Position numbers and translations under genes: made by a program. This document shows, piece by piece, positions 42,857 through 51,241 of a stretch of 64,000 bases of DNA. The stretch is from Oscillospiraceae bacterium. GTDB taxonomy: Bacteria > Bacillota > Clostridia > Oscillospirales > Oscillospiraceae. Location: the NCBI GenBank assembly GCA_020025515.1, contig JAHHRZ010000001.1, positions 162,474 to 226,473 of the forward strand, written 5' to 3'. The notes beneath the pieces were generated by a model. It was not told where the DNA came from and did no database searches. It saw nothing but the letters and a program-made list of their open reading frames with translations. Numbering within the stretch: the stretch's first letter is position 1; each line of letters opens with the position of its first letter.

Positions 42857-43849
42857 ATGAACAAAAATATATTCCGTCGAGGCCTGTGTGCGGCAATGAT
42901 TGGAGCGATGGCTCTGTCCGCCGCTGCCTGCGCCAATAGCGATCAGGAGACCACCACGGGTTCAACGACTGATGCTTCCTCTGTGACGGTTCCCTCTACC
43001 GCACCTTCCACAGAACCTTCCGCACAGAATAAGATTAAAACGTTTTCCGTATCCATGAATCCCGATGCCTCGGCGTTTCTGTACATCAATGTATATGAGA
43101 GCGCAGAGGAGGGCAAATATACCGTAGACTATCAGGGAGAGGTTCGCAAACAGGCCAATCTGGATGTTGCGGTCCTGTCTGAACTGGCCGCTCAACTGGA
43201 GTCCACCGGTCTGGCTGCCCTCAATGGCAAGAATGAAAATGGCAGCGGAGAGGCAGGCGCAGCGATGTTTGTAGAGTTTGCCGACGGCACGGTGCTGGAA
43301 GCAAACTTTACCGGCCAGGTTTCCAAGGAATTCCAGGAGGCCTATCAGGCTATGGAGAAGTATTTCCAGACGGTTCTGGCGGATGTGCCTGAGTATGTGG
43401 CCCAGCCCACCATTGGGGAGGGGGTCAATCAGCAGTCTCTGGAAGAGATTCAGGCCATTATGTCTGCCTCCGGTATCACCAATCAGGATACCCTCATGAT
43501 TGCGGATGTGCCTAAGGATGACTTCTTTGGCACCGCTGTGGGCCTCACCAAGACGGATGGCATTGCCAACGCCACCAGCTGTGGTGCCATGATGAACACC
43601 ACCGCTTATTCTTTCGTCATTGTCACCTTGGAAGAGGGAGCCGATGCCAAGACTGTTATGGACGACTTTCAGGCTTCCATGGATTGGCGCAAGTGGGTCT
43701 GTGTAGCCCCCAGCAATGCGCTGATTGCACAGAAGGACAACATGGTTCTGTGCCTCATGGGAAGTGACCAGATGTTTGGGCAGACCAAGGCCGGTATCGA
43801 GGCCAATGGCTGGCAGAACCTGGTGACTTTGGACAACCCCGATATGTAA
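42857..43849 (+). CDS. Uncharacterised lipoprotein
   Basis: 330 residues from ATG 42857 (TGGAGA upstream). Signal peptide with lipobox-like AAAC, followed by a Thr/Ser-rich linker. Residues about 60-190 (VSMNPDASAFLYINVYE, AAMFVEFADGTVLEANF) resemble small beta-sandwich domains measuring side-chain or peptide environments; residues about 200-330 (TLMIADVPKDDFFGTAVGL, SFVIVTLEEGADAKTVMDDFQASMDWRKWVCVAP, VLCLMGSDQMFGQTKAGIEA) recall DUF4358-type lipoproteins. Exported and membrane-bound; no function assigned. Own promoter and terminator. Confidence 0.75.
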   Translation: MNKNIFRRGLCAAMIGAMALSAAACANSDQETTTGSTTDASSVTVPSTAPSTEPSAQNKIKTFSVSMNPDASAFLYINVYESAEEGKYTVDYQGEVRKQANLDVAVLSELAAQLESTGLAALNGKNENGSGEAGAAMFVEFADGTVLEANFTGQVSKEFQEAYQAMEKYFQTVLADVPEYVAQPTIGEGVNQQSLEEIQAIMSASGITNQDTLMIADVPKDDFFGTAVGLTKTDGIANATSCGAMMNTTAYSFVIVTLEEGADAKTVMDDFQASMDWRKWVCVAPSNALIAQKDNMVLCLMGSDQMFGQTKAGIEANGWQNLVTLDNPDM

Positions 43850-43867
43850 TCATACCGTTTTGTCTTT

Positions 43868-43899
43868 GGGCCGCCCCGCAAGCCGGGGCGGCCCTTTTT
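43868..43899 (+). terminator. Intrinsic terminator
   Basis: GGGCCGCCCCG/CGGGGCGGCCC, then TTTTT. Confidence 0.95.
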
Positions 43900-43949
43900 C
43901 CCGAGCTGTTTAAAATTGCCTCTCAAGGCACTGCCTTTTTCCATTTTGG

Positions 43950-43978
43950 TTGACGGAATGGAAAAAAGAGGGTAAAAT
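43950..43978 (+). promoter_or_regulatory. Promoter of the HutD gene
   Basis: TTGACG (43950-43955), 17-nt spacer, TAAAAT (43973-43978). Confidence 0.7.
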
Positions 43979-44007
43979 GGTGGAAGATCACATAAGGGGG
44001 AAAGGTC

Positions 44008-44595
44008 ATGGAAACTTGCCTGCGTGTCATTTCTCAGGAGGAATTCCAAATCAGCACCTGGAGCGGCGGAACCACCACCCAGATTGCCATTGGCCCCAAA
44101 GGGGCGCAGTATGCACAGCGGAACTTCGATTGGCGGGTCAGTTCGGCGGTGGTGGAGCTGGAAGAATCGGACTTCACGGCTCTGCCTCAGTATGAACGGT
44201 GGATTACCGTTTTGGAAGGGAAAATGGTTTTGCGGCACGGGCAGGGGGAGCGGATTGCTCTGTCCTTTGGCCGGGTACATTCCTTTGATGGCGGGGCAGC
44301 AACAAAATCCTGGGGCCAATGTCGGGATTTTAATTTGATGCTGAGAAAGGGAACCTGCGACGGCACCATGACGGTACACTCATGGTGCGCAGGGCAGGAG
44401 CAGACCATTCGGGCAGAAAAGGAAGAAACCGTTCTGTGTTACTGCCATGAAGGCACTTTGTGCATGAGTCAGGGAGAGAACAGCGCCTCTGTCCCCTCAG
44501 GACAGGCCGTAATTCTGGAAGGCTGCTGGAAGCAAGCAACAGTGCAGGCGCAGACAGATAGTAAAGCCATTTTTTGCCGCATTTGGAATGTATAG
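44008..44595 (+). CDS. HutD/Ves family cupin protein
   Basis: 195 residues. The HutD/Ves signature is present: FQISTWSGGTTTQIAIGP near the start, FDWRVSSAVVELEESDFTALPQYERWITVLEG, and SFDGGAATKSWGQCRDFNLMLRKG. The fold is a bicupin. HutD accompanies histidine utilisation genes in proteobacteria, while Ves is a cold-linked E. coli protein; biochemical role is uncertain in both. No hut genes are nearby. AAGGGGGAAAGG precedes ATG 44008. An IS element begins 10 nt after its stop codon. Confidence 0.88.
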   Translation: METCLRVISQEEFQISTWSGGTTTQIAIGPKGAQYAQRNFDWRVSSAVVELEESDFTALPQYERWITVLEGKMVLRHGQGERIALSFGRVHSFDGGAATKSWGQCRDFNLMLRKGTCDGTMTVHSWCAGQEQTIRAEKEETVLCYCHEGTLCMSQGENSASVPSGQAVILEGCWKQATVQAQTDSKAIFCRIWNV

Positions 44596-44604
44596 CAGGA
44601 AGAA

Positions 44605-44646
44605 GGGTCTGTCGCAGAATGCAAATTCTGCAACAGACCCTTTTTT
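44605..44646 (+). terminator. Terminator formed by the left end of the IS
   Basis: GGGTCTGTCGCAGAAT/ATTCTGCAACAGACCC stem with a short loop, then TTTTTT. The IS end itself ends hutD transcription. Confidence 0.8.
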
Positions 44647-44774
44647 ACTCTCTGGGATTGGGTTTTACCCTTATACCTGTGGAAAACTTTTCATTCTCTG
44701 CTGTTTTGGGTACAGCAAAGCTGACCCTGCCAGAAATGGCAGCATCAAACCAGATCAAGATGTTCTATTTTTCG

Positions 44775-46325
44775 TCAGGCTATGTGAATTGCAGAAAGAT
44801 GGGTCTGCAAGCGGTTCTTTTCTCGCTTCATCCATAGCTTTTTCAGGTTAAAGCCTAACGCGAGGAAATAACACTCCGCCGTCACATTTGCCTTCTCTTT
44901 TGTCAGAAAACGACGGAATCCAAAGTCGTTCTTGAGCAGGCCAAAGGCGCCTTCCACCTGGATTGACCGGCACATCCGTACATAGATTCCATGCTCGGTT
45001 GTAATGTTCGTCTGAGATGCGATCCTTTTCTCCCAGAAGGTCTTTTGCAGCCGGATTTCCTTGGGCCTGTCCAGATCTTTCGCTTGGCAGCAGGCATTTC
45101 TGCAAGGGCAGTCCTTACAGCTTTCACAGCGATACCGGCCGGTGGTAATGATCTGTTTTCCCTTCCGTTCTAAGGATTCCCGGCGCAGAGGAAGTTTTCT
45201 TCCTGCCGCACAGGTGAAGCAGTCCTCCTTTGGATCGTAGTGCATATTCTCCGCCCTTCCAATTTGCTTCCTGAATTTCTTCGTTTTCTTCTGCTCGTAA
45301 TTGGAAGGTTTAATGAAACTTATCTGTTCATTCTCTTCCAGATACAGATAGTTATCCAGACTCTCATAGCCTGCATCTGCACAGACCTCCTCGTACTGAC
45401 AGCCGTGTTCTTTTTTCATCTTCTCCAACAGGGGAATCAGCGTTCCAAAGTCAGTACGGTTTGAGAATACCCCCAGACCTGTGATATATTCACTGTTGAC
45501 CGCAATTTGCAGATTGTAGGCCGGTTTCAGCTGACCATTGCGCATATGATCTTCTTTCATCCGCATAAAAGTTGCATCTTTATCTGTTTTAGAGTAACTA
45601 TTCCGGGTTTCTCCCATGATTTCCAGATCTTTTTGGTACTTAGACCATTTCTGAAACAGGTCATTGATTTCTTCCCAGCGCTTTTGCTCCGGACTTTTTC
45701 TGTGACCGATGCCATGTACAAATGTGATTTTTTCCTTTTCGGCCTCCAGAAAGCTGCTGAGAGATTCCAGACTGGAATAGCCCAGATTAAGGGCCTTGGT
45801 CTTGACTTTTGCCAGCTGTTTCTCAGTGCTTTTCCGCCAGCAGAAGGTATACCGCCCTGCGGCGCTCTCCATCTTGCTGCCGTCTATGAATACGGTTTTG
45901 TGATCTACTTCTCCCATTCGCTCCAGTTTCGAAACCTGTTGATAAAAGAGGTCTTCCAAAGCTTCCTTACATCTGCCTGTGCGGAACCGGGCAATGGTTG
46001 CGTGATCCGGAGCCCCCTGACCGTCCAGCAGCCACAGGAAGTCCACTCGATAGCGGCAGGCCTCCTCGATTTTACGAGAAGTATAAATGCCGCATTGGTA
46101 GGCATATGCAATTACCTGAAACAGTACCGATGGGTCGACTTTCGATTTCCGTCCTTTGGACGAATAGGCTTCGTACAGTTTCCTGTAGTCCAGTTCCTCA
46201 AGCTGGGCCCTTGTCAGTCGGACCGGTGCGTTCTCCGGTAATATTTTTTCTGAATTTAGTGATAATACCAGTTGACCATTTCGCCCATATGCGGTAAACT
46301 GGTTGAGTGTTAGGTTTGACAGCAC
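44775..46325 (-). CDS. IS1182 family transposase
   Basis: 516 residues, complete, GTG start at 46325. N-terminal DUF772-type domain (LDYRKLYEAYSSKGRKSKVDPSVLFQVIAYAYQCGIYTSRKIEEACR in pattern) with GQGAPDHATIARFR; DDE catalytic core with VFIDGSK (first Asp), VCADAGYES (second Asp) and the C-terminal VEGAFGLLKNDFGFRRF (Glu). A Cys cluster (CESCKDCPCRNACC) typical of IS1182 lies before the last motif. No frameshift, so the element may be active. Confidence 0.95.
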   Translation of the reverse strand: MLSNLTLNQFTAYGRNGQLVLSLNSEKILPENAPVRLTRAQLEELDYRKLYEAYSSKGRKSKVDPSVLFQVIAYAYQCGIYTSRKIEEACRYRVDFLWLLDGQGAPDHATIARFRTGRCKEALEDLFYQQVSKLERMGEVDHKTVFIDGSKMESAAGRYTFCWRKSTEKQLAKVKTKALNLGYSSLESLSSFLEAEKEKITFVHGIGHRKSPEQKRWEEINDLFQKWSKYQKDLEIMGETRNSYSKTDKDATFMRMKEDHMRNGQLKPAYNLQIAVNSEYITGLGVFSNRTDFGTLIPLLEKMKKEHGCQYEEVCADAGYESLDNYLYLEENEQISFIKPSNYEQKKTKKFRKQIGRAENMHYDPKEDCFTCAAGRKLPLRRESLERKGKQIITTGRYRCESCKDCPCRNACCQAKDLDRPKEIRLQKTFWEKRIASQTNITTEHGIYVRMCRSIQVEGAFGLLKNDFGFRRFLTKEKANVTAECYFLALGFNLKKLWMKREKNRLQTHLSAIHIA

Positions 46326-46349
46326 ACTTAAATCTTAACGCAAAAGAAG

Positions 46350-46390
46350 GCGAGTAAGCAACCCCTTTCGGGGAAACTTACTCGCTTTTT
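46350..46390 (+). terminator. Terminator inside the right end of the IS
   Basis: GCGAGTAAG/CTTACTCGC with inner CCCC/GGGG, then TTTTT. On the plus strand it would block transcription leaving the element to the right. Confidence 0.8.
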
Positions 46391-46431
46391 CGTGAGCCTA
46401 TTTTGCAACAGGCCCGTTGCTTTTATAGAGA

Positions 46432-47250
46432 CTACAGTTGGCTTTCAATCCAGGTGTGGACAAGACCCACCCAGGAGGTACACTCCGGCTGCATGGTATC
46501 TGGGCTTTGGTTTCTTGTGAGCTTGTTGGCCAGAGACAGACCGTGGCCTCCTTTGGCGTACATATGCAGCTCCGTGGATACCCCAGCCTTTCTCAGAGCA
46601 GCGGCAAAGAGAAGGGAGTTTTCTGCGGGAACTACGGGATCGGTAAAGGTGTGCCAGAGAAACACCGGAGGAACCTGCTCGGTCACCAGATGCTCCAGAG
46701 ACACTTCCTCTTTTAGCTCCAGTTTGCCGCCCAACAGGTTTTGAAAGCTGTCCTTGTGGGCAAATTCCCCGGATGTAATCACGGGATAGCAGAGAATGAG
46801 ACCATCGGGCCGCACGGATTTGGCTTCATCCTCCCTGAGCCCCAGACCCGTTTGCACAACCTCCCGATTCCATGCAACTCCCAGATGACCGGCCAGATGC
46901 CCGCCGGCAGAGCACCCCAGAAGATACACATGGCTGGGATCAACATGCCATTGCTGTGTGTGGGCCCGGATATAACGAATGCTGTCCGCTGCCTCCAAAA
47001 GGGCGGTGGGGTAGGCGGCAGGGGCGCAGGAGTAGCGCAGCACTGCTGCGTGGTAGCCCATGGCTAAAAATTGCAGGGCAATGGCTTCCGCTTCCCGGTC
47101 TGAGGTCCAGCAATAACCGCCGCCGGGGCAGACCACCACCATGGGGCGGCAGGGCATGAAGATTTCCGAAGATTGGTCTTGCAAATATAGAACCAGCTTG
47201 GATTCTGAAAGAGAACCCGGGGCCGCCATAGATTTTGTCAGATAATTCAT
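46432..47250 (-). CDS. Alpha/beta hydrolase (BD-FAE/acetylesterase-like)
   Basis: 272 residues, no signal peptide; AAGGAAGGG precedes ATG 47250. Catalytic layout: VVVCPGGGYCWTSDREAE (oxyanion hole), LLGCSAGGHLAGHL (nucleophile Ser), FLWHTFTDPVVP (Asp) and AKGGHGLSL (His). This matches the esterase/lipase group that removes acetyl or feruloyl groups from sugars. It could help trim acetylated glycans imported by the cell, but no sugar operon adjoins it. Its 3' end lies 16 nt from the IS. Confidence 0.88.
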   Translation of the reverse strand: MNYLTKSMAAPGSLSESKLVLYLQDQSSEIFMPCRPMVVVCPGGGYCWTSDREAEAIALQFLAMGYHAAVLRYSCAPAAYPTALLEAADSIRYIRAHTQQWHVDPSHVYLLGCSAGGHLAGHLGVAWNREVVQTGLGLREDEAKSVRPDGLILCYPVITSGEFAHKDSFQNLLGGKLELKEEVSLEHLVTEQVPPVFLWHTFTDPVVPAENSLLFAAALRKAGVSTELHMYAKGGHGLSLANKLTRNQSPDTMQPECTSWVGLVHTWIESQL

Positions 47251-47333
47251 AGATGTCCCTTCCTTACGGTATCAGTGTATGGCTCTCATTTTAGACCAAT
47301 CTGCCGGGAAGGTCAAGAGAGAAGAAAAAGGGA

Positions 47334-47361
47334 TTGACTTCTATTGCAAATGTGGTAACAT
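47334..47361 (+). promoter_or_regulatory. Promoter of the cobalamin salvage operon
   Basis: TTGACT (47334-47339), 16-nt spacer, TAACAT (47356-47361), just upstream of riboswitch A. Confidence 0.65.
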
Positions 47362-47374
47362 AATGAAGGAATAT

Positions 47375-47545
47375 AAACTGATTCGATTGTGTGATCGTTA
47401 TGCTGGAATGGGAAAATCCCAACGGTACCAAGCCGCCGTAGACGGACAATATGCCGCTGTGTGTCATTGGCAAACGCTGAGAAGGTGCAGAGCATAAGGC
47501 GTCCGAAGTCGGAATACAGCATTCCGATCCAGGCCCAAAGACTCT
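47375..47545 (+). promoter_or_regulatory. Cobalamin riboswitch A
   Basis: Core elements: GGAATGGGAAAATCCCAACGG, TACCAAGCCGCCGTA, GTCATTGG, GAGAAGG and GGCGTCCGAAGTCGGAATAC. It is nearly the same as riboswitch B at 60.1 kb on the other strand, including the later GACTCTTGGGGG segment. A terminator follows at 47590 and cob genes lie downstream, which supports the assignment. The ACTGTAA of the classic core is missing, so this is a variant form. Ends approximate. Confidence 0.8.
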
Positions 47546-47589
47546 TGGGGGTGGTCTGTGGGTAGGATGAGAGAAATGATGTGTGACTT

Positions 47590-47618
47590 GCGTCCCCGGT
47601 GGGGGCGCTTTTATTTTT
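47590..47618 (+). terminator. Expression-platform terminator of riboswitch A
   Basis: GCGTCCCC/GGGGGCGC, then TTTTATTTTT, 12 nt before the next start codon. Confidence 0.88.
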
Positions 47619-47629
47619 GAGGATATTCT

Positions 47630-48403
47630 ATGAAACGAGAGCAGCTGTATTTGTCCACCATAGACGAAAAAGCCCATCTTCTGGCAAAGAAATACGGTTT
47701 GGGGCTTGAATTGGCAGAGTTCTGCACCGCATGGAATCTGGACGAAAAGCGGGAAGAAACAGACCGGATCATTGCAGAAAAGATGCCCTGTACCGATCGC
47801 TTTGTCCTGCACGGCCCCTTCAGTGAGCTGTTTCCCTGTGCCATTGACCCTCTGGTTCGCAAGGTGGCAGCCTACCGGTATCGCCAAACCATGGAAGCAG
47901 CAAAGGCACTGGGAATCAAAAAAATTGTGATTCATGGAGGCTATAGCCCTAAGATCTATTTTCCCTGCTGGTTTATGGAGCAGTCTGTGGTGTTTTGGAA
48001 AGAATTTGTGAAAGAAATCCCGGCTGGCATGACCATCTGTCTGGAAAATGTGATGGAAGAGGAACCTCAGATGCTGGCTTCCATCCTGGAGCAGGTGGAC
48101 AGTCCCAGGCTTCGGATGTGTCTGGATGTGGGCCATGCCAATGCCTACTCCAAAATCAGTATTTTTGAGTGGCTGGAGCATTGCGCTTCTTATATTGACC
48201 ATTTTCATGTGCACAACAACGACACGACGGTGGATGCCCATAACCCATTGAATCTTGGCACCATTCCCATGGCTGCGCTTCTGCCTGCCATGGAGGAAAT
48301 CTGCCCAAAGGCCACTGTAACATTGGAGCTTATGGAGGCTGAATCTTCCATTCAATGGCTGATGAAAGAAAACTTATTGGAGGAATCCCCATGGAAGAAC
48401 TAA
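47630..48403 (+). CDS. Sugar phosphate isomerase/epimerase-like TIM-barrel protein in the cobalamin operon
   Basis: 257 residues. Xylose-isomerase-like/AP-endonuclease-2 fold: FVLHGPFSELFPC, KKIVIHGGYSPK, ICLENVMEEEP, LRMCLDVGHANAY, IDHFHVHNN and VTLELME place His, Glu and Asp where these enzymes bind divalent metal. First gene behind riboswitch A; overlaps cobT by 13 nt, so it is translated with it. No cobalamin function is known to me for this family. Possible roles include phosphoribosyl or ribazole handling. RBS is modest (GAGGATATTCT before ATG 47630). Confidence 0.82.
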   Translation: MKREQLYLSTIDEKAHLLAKKYGLGLELAEFCTAWNLDEKREETDRIIAEKMPCTDRFVLHGPFSELFPCAIDPLVRKVAAYRYRQTMEAAKALGIKKIVIHGGYSPKIYFPCWFMEQSVVFWKEFVKEIPAGMTICLENVMEEEPQMLASILEQVDSPRLRMCLDVGHANAYSKISIFEWLEHCASYIDHFHVHNNDTTVDAHNPLNLGTIPMAALLPAMEEICPKATVTLELMEAESSIQWLMKENLLEESPWKN

Positions 48404-49482
48404 ACACACTCATTCAATCGATCAAGGCGCTGGATGCGGGCGCCATGGATGCTGCCCGCCAGCGTCAGGCCCAGCTGGCAAAGCCCCCGGGAAGTCTGGG
48501 GCGGCTGGAGGACCTGTCTGTTCAGCTGGCAGGCATCACCGGGAAGGTACATAACGAGATCCGGAAGAAGCACCTTTTGGTCTTTGCCGGAGATAATGGA
48601 GTGGTGGAAGAAAATGTATCCAGTGCGCCCCAGTCCGTGACCCTCATGCAGACGGTGAACCTCACCCGGGCAAAAACCGGTGCTTCTGTGCTTGCCAAAT
48701 ATACAAACTGCGGGATTACGGTCTGTGATGTGGGCGTCAATGCGGATATCCGGGAGCCTGCGGTCCTGAACCGGAAAATCGCCTACGGCACGCAAAATTT
48801 CACCAAAGGCCCTGCCATGACCAGACAGCAGGCCCTTACCGCCATTATGACCGGTGCGGATCTGGCCCGGTCCACTCAGGCCGATGTGCTGGGCGTTGGA
48901 GAAATGGGAATCGGGAATACCACCACCTCCTCTGCGGTTCTGTCTGTGCTGCTTGGGGCCGATGTGGAGACCGTCACCGGCCGTGGGGGCGGCATTACCG
49001 ACCAGAGCTTTGTGAATAAGAAAAACGCCATCCGCAAGGGCATTGCCCTGAATCAGCCAAAGGCGGAGGATGTGGTGGATGTGCTCTCGAAAGTGGGCGG
49101 CTTTGACATTGCCGCCATGTGCGGCGCCTTTTTGGGAGCGGCGGCCTCTCGTCGCGCTGTGGTGATTGACGGATTTATTTCCGCAGTGGCGGCTTTGTGT
49201 GCGGTGCGTCTGTGTCCTCTGGTGCAGGGATATCTGATCCCCAGCCATGCCTCCTATGAAATCGGATATCAGCTGGCCATGGATGCCATGAAGCTGCAGC
49301 CCCTGTTCCTGCTGGGGATGCGCCTGGGGGAGGGCAGCGGCTGTCCTCTGGCCTTCCAGGTTCTGGAATCTGCCTGTGCCGTCTTGAATCATATGGCAAC
49401 CTTTGACCAGGCCGGAATTGATGACGGCTATCTGGAAGAGATCCGTCAGGGGGACAAATTCACCGTGGAGGGGAAAGCATGA
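48391..49482 (+). CDS. cobT: Nicotinate-nucleotide--dimethylbenzimidazole phosphoribosyltransferase
   Basis: 363 residues from ATG 48391 (GGAGG 7 nt upstream). CobT motifs: KPPGSLGRLEDLSVQLAGI, FAGDNGVVEE, QTVNLTRAKTGASVLAK, VLGVGEMGIGNTTTSSAVL, and a C-terminal GMRLGEGSG with the following catalytic Glu region. It forms alpha-ribazole phosphate (or a lower-ligand analogue) from nicotinate mononucleotide and a benzimidazole for the nucleotide loop. Overlaps cobU by 4 nt. Confidence 0.97.
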   Translation: MEELNTLIQSIKALDAGAMDAARQRQAQLAKPPGSLGRLEDLSVQLAGITGKVHNEIRKKHLLVFAGDNGVVEENVSSAPQSVTLMQTVNLTRAKTGASVLAKYTNCGITVCDVGVNADIREPAVLNRKIAYGTQNFTKGPAMTRQQALTAIMTGADLARSTQADVLGVGEMGIGNTTTSSAVLSVLLGADVETVTGRGGGITDQSFVNKKNAIRKGIALNQPKAEDVVDVLSKVGGFDIAAMCGAFLGAAASRRAVVIDGFISAVAALCAVRLCPLVQGYLIPSHASYEIGYQLAMDAMKLQPLFLLGMRLGEGSGCPLAFQVLESACAVLNHMATFDQAGIDDGYLEEIRQGDKFTVEGKA

Positions 49483-50024
49483 TTATTTTCATCACCGGTG
49501 GAGCGAAAAACGGAAAGTCTACCCTGGCTCAGAATCTTTCCGTGCAGCTGGCCCAGGGCGGGCCCCACTATTATGTGGCAACCATGATCCCCAGTGATGA
49601 AGAGGACCGCCAACGCATCCGGCTGCATCTGGAGGACCGGGAGGGCCTGGGGTTTGAGACCCTGGAATGTGGCAGAAACCTGATGTCCTGTCTGGAACAT
49701 GCGGACCCCAACGGCACATTTCTTCTGGACAGCACCACCGCCCTTTTGATGAACGAGCTGTTCCCGGACCCTGTCAGCTGCGATATGGATCTGGATGCCC
49801 CAAGACGGTGCAAAGAAGCGGTTTTGGCCTTCGCCGGAACGGTCAGAAATCTTGTGGTGGTCAGCGACTATATCTATTCTGACGCAGAACGCTACGACCA
49901 GGTGACGGAGACCTACCGAAGAGGTCTGGCCTCCATAGACCGGGCCCTGGCTGCCCTCAGTGACACGGTGCTGGAGCTGTCTGCGGGAAATATCATTGTG
50001 CATAAGGGAGGACTCCCTCAATGA
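49479..50024 (+). CDS. cobU: Adenosylcobinamide kinase / adenosylcobinamide-phosphate guanylyltransferase
   Basis: 181 residues; ATG 49479 overlaps cobT. P-loop ITGGAKNGKSTLAQ, YVATMIPSDEEDRQRIRLH (with the His region that accepts GMP), FETLE and LVVVSDYIYSD are CobU features. It phosphorylates salvaged cobinamide and activates it with GMP, ready for CobS. Length typical. Confidence 0.95.
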   Translation: MIIFITGGAKNGKSTLAQNLSVQLAQGGPHYYVATMIPSDEEDRQRIRLHLEDREGLGFETLECGRNLMSCLEHADPNGTFLLDSTTALLMNELFPDPVSCDMDLDAPRRCKEAVLAFAGTVRNLVVVSDYIYSDAERYDQVTETYRRGLASIDRALAALSDTVLELSAGNIIVHKGGLPQ

Positions 50025-50761
50025 AACGGACGCTTTATGCCTTTGCCATGTGCCAGTCGATGTTCTGTGCCATTCCATCCCCATTTCATCAATGGGATGA
50101 AGAGGCCAGAAGCCGCATGCTGGTGATGCTTCCCTTTATCGGGCTGGAGATTGGCCTTCTGTGGGTGGGACTGGCATGGCTGTGCAGATATCTGGCTCTG
50201 CCTGCTTTGCTTGTGGGGCTGATTTTGGCGGCCTATCCCTTTCTGGTCACCGGATCTATCCATCTGGATGGGTTTATGGATGTGACCGATGCCATTAAGT
50301 CCTGCCGGAATCTGGAGCGGCGGCGGGAAATCCTGAAAGATCCCCATGTGGGCTCCTTTGCGGTTTTGGGCTGTGTGCTTCTCATGCTGGCCCAGTTTTC
50401 TCTGCTGGCCAGTCTGCCTGCAAAAGCGGAGCTTTGGATCTTTCTGCTGATCCCGGCCCTCAGCCGCTGCTGTTCTGCATTGGCGGTGATCTGTCTGCCC
50501 CCCATGTCCACCAGCCAGTATGTGAATCGGCAGAAGTCCACCGCGTCCATTGTGGTGCTGTGCGTGCTGCTGTGCGCCATTATGGCGGGCGGTTTTCTGC
50601 TGTGCGGTGTCTACGGATTTGCTCTGGTGGGGGGCCTTGCGGGATATCTTCTGGCATTGCAGAAGGGCTACCGTTCTCTGAAGGGCATGAACGGCGACAT
50701 TTCCGGCTACGCTCTGACATTATCGGAGCTTGCATCCATTGCGGTTGTTACACTGATTTAG
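50021..50761 (+). CDS. cobS: Adenosylcobinamide-GDP ribazoletransferase (cobalamin synthase)
   Basis: 246 residues, six to seven membrane helices; ATG 50021 overlaps cobU. The CobS signature is VTGSIHLDGFMDVTDA with the metal-binding acidic residues, plus SRCCSALAVICLP. It joins AdoCbi-GDP with alpha-ribazole at the membrane, completing cobalamin. The nearby absence of corrin-ring genes points to salvage rather than full synthesis, within this window. Confidence 0.96.
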   Translation: MKRTLYAFAMCQSMFCAIPSPFHQWDEEARSRMLVMLPFIGLEIGLLWVGLAWLCRYLALPALLVGLILAAYPFLVTGSIHLDGFMDVTDAIKSCRNLERRREILKDPHVGSFAVLGCVLLMLAQFSLLASLPAKAELWIFLLIPALSRCCSALAVICLPPMSTSQYVNRQKSTASIVVLCVLLCAIMAGGFLLCGVYGFALVGGLAGYLLALQKGYRSLKGMNGDISGYALTLSELASIAVVTLI

Positions 50762-50771
50762 GAGGTACCCT

Positions 50772-51146
50772 ATGAAATTGATCATCGGCGGCGCATACCA
50801 GGGAAAGCTGGAATTTGCAAAGACCGCATTTGGAATTGAGGATGCGGATGTGTTTACCTGCAAGGACTGCGAAATTGACTTCACAAAGCCATGCATCCGT
50901 CACATTGAAGAATTTTGTCTGGCCTGTGTTCGGGCCGGAGTGGACCCAACGGCCTATTTCAAAGACCATAAGGAGGAGTGGAAGGACGCTGTTCTCATCT
51001 GCCGGGATTTGTTCTGTGGGGTAGTCCCGCTGCAGGCAGAGCTGCGGGCATGGAGACAGGACACCGGGAAACTGTGCCAATACCTATCCAGAGAAGCGGA
51101 GTCCGTGAGCCGCATTTTCTGCGGCCTTGCGCAGAAGCTGAAATAG
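50772..51146 (+). CDS. Short CobU-like protein
   Basis: 124 residues; RBS AGGAGG overlaps the cobS stop. It opens with MKLIIGGAYQGKLEFA, a P-loop-like motif with Leu instead of Ser/Thr after GK, and ends with ELRAWRQDTGKLCQYLSREAESVSRIFCGLAQKLK, which parallels the C-terminus of CobU. The middle part is short and Cys-rich (CKDCEIDFTKPC). It is about two thirds of CobU length. Paralogy with cobU two genes upstream suggests a subunit, an alternative nucleotidyltransferase or a decayed copy with a new role. Confidence 0.7.
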   Translation: MKLIIGGAYQGKLEFAKTAFGIEDADVFTCKDCEIDFTKPCIRHIEEFCLACVRAGVDPTAYFKDHKEEWKDAVLICRDLFCGVVPLQAELRAWRQDTGKLCQYLSREAESVSRIFCGLAQKLK

Positions 51147-51162
51147 AGCATCCCATAACATC

Positions 51163-51220
51163 AACAGGCTGAGAAATTCTGATGGAACGGTCAGAATTTC
51201 TCAGCCTGTTATGATTTTTT
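51163..51220 (+). terminator. Terminator of the cobalamin salvage operon
   Basis: A 20-bp perfect stem beginning AACAGGCTGAGAAATT (51163-51182 with 51191-51210), then ATGATTTTTT. Confidence 0.93.
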
Positions 51221-51241
51221 GGGGGAGCTGCGTGTTTGCAA

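Larger units (their letters stand above)
44605..46415 (-). mobile_element. IS1182-family insertion sequence, apparently intact
   Basis: About 1.81 kb. Terminal inverted repeats: GGGTCTGTCGCAGAAT at 44605-44620 and, at 46400-46415, the complement of GGGCCTGTTGCAAAAT (13 of 16 match). It contains one full transposase gene. No clear target duplication is visible (AGAA left, GTTG right). It landed between the convergent hutD and esterase genes without breaking either. Confidence 0.85.
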
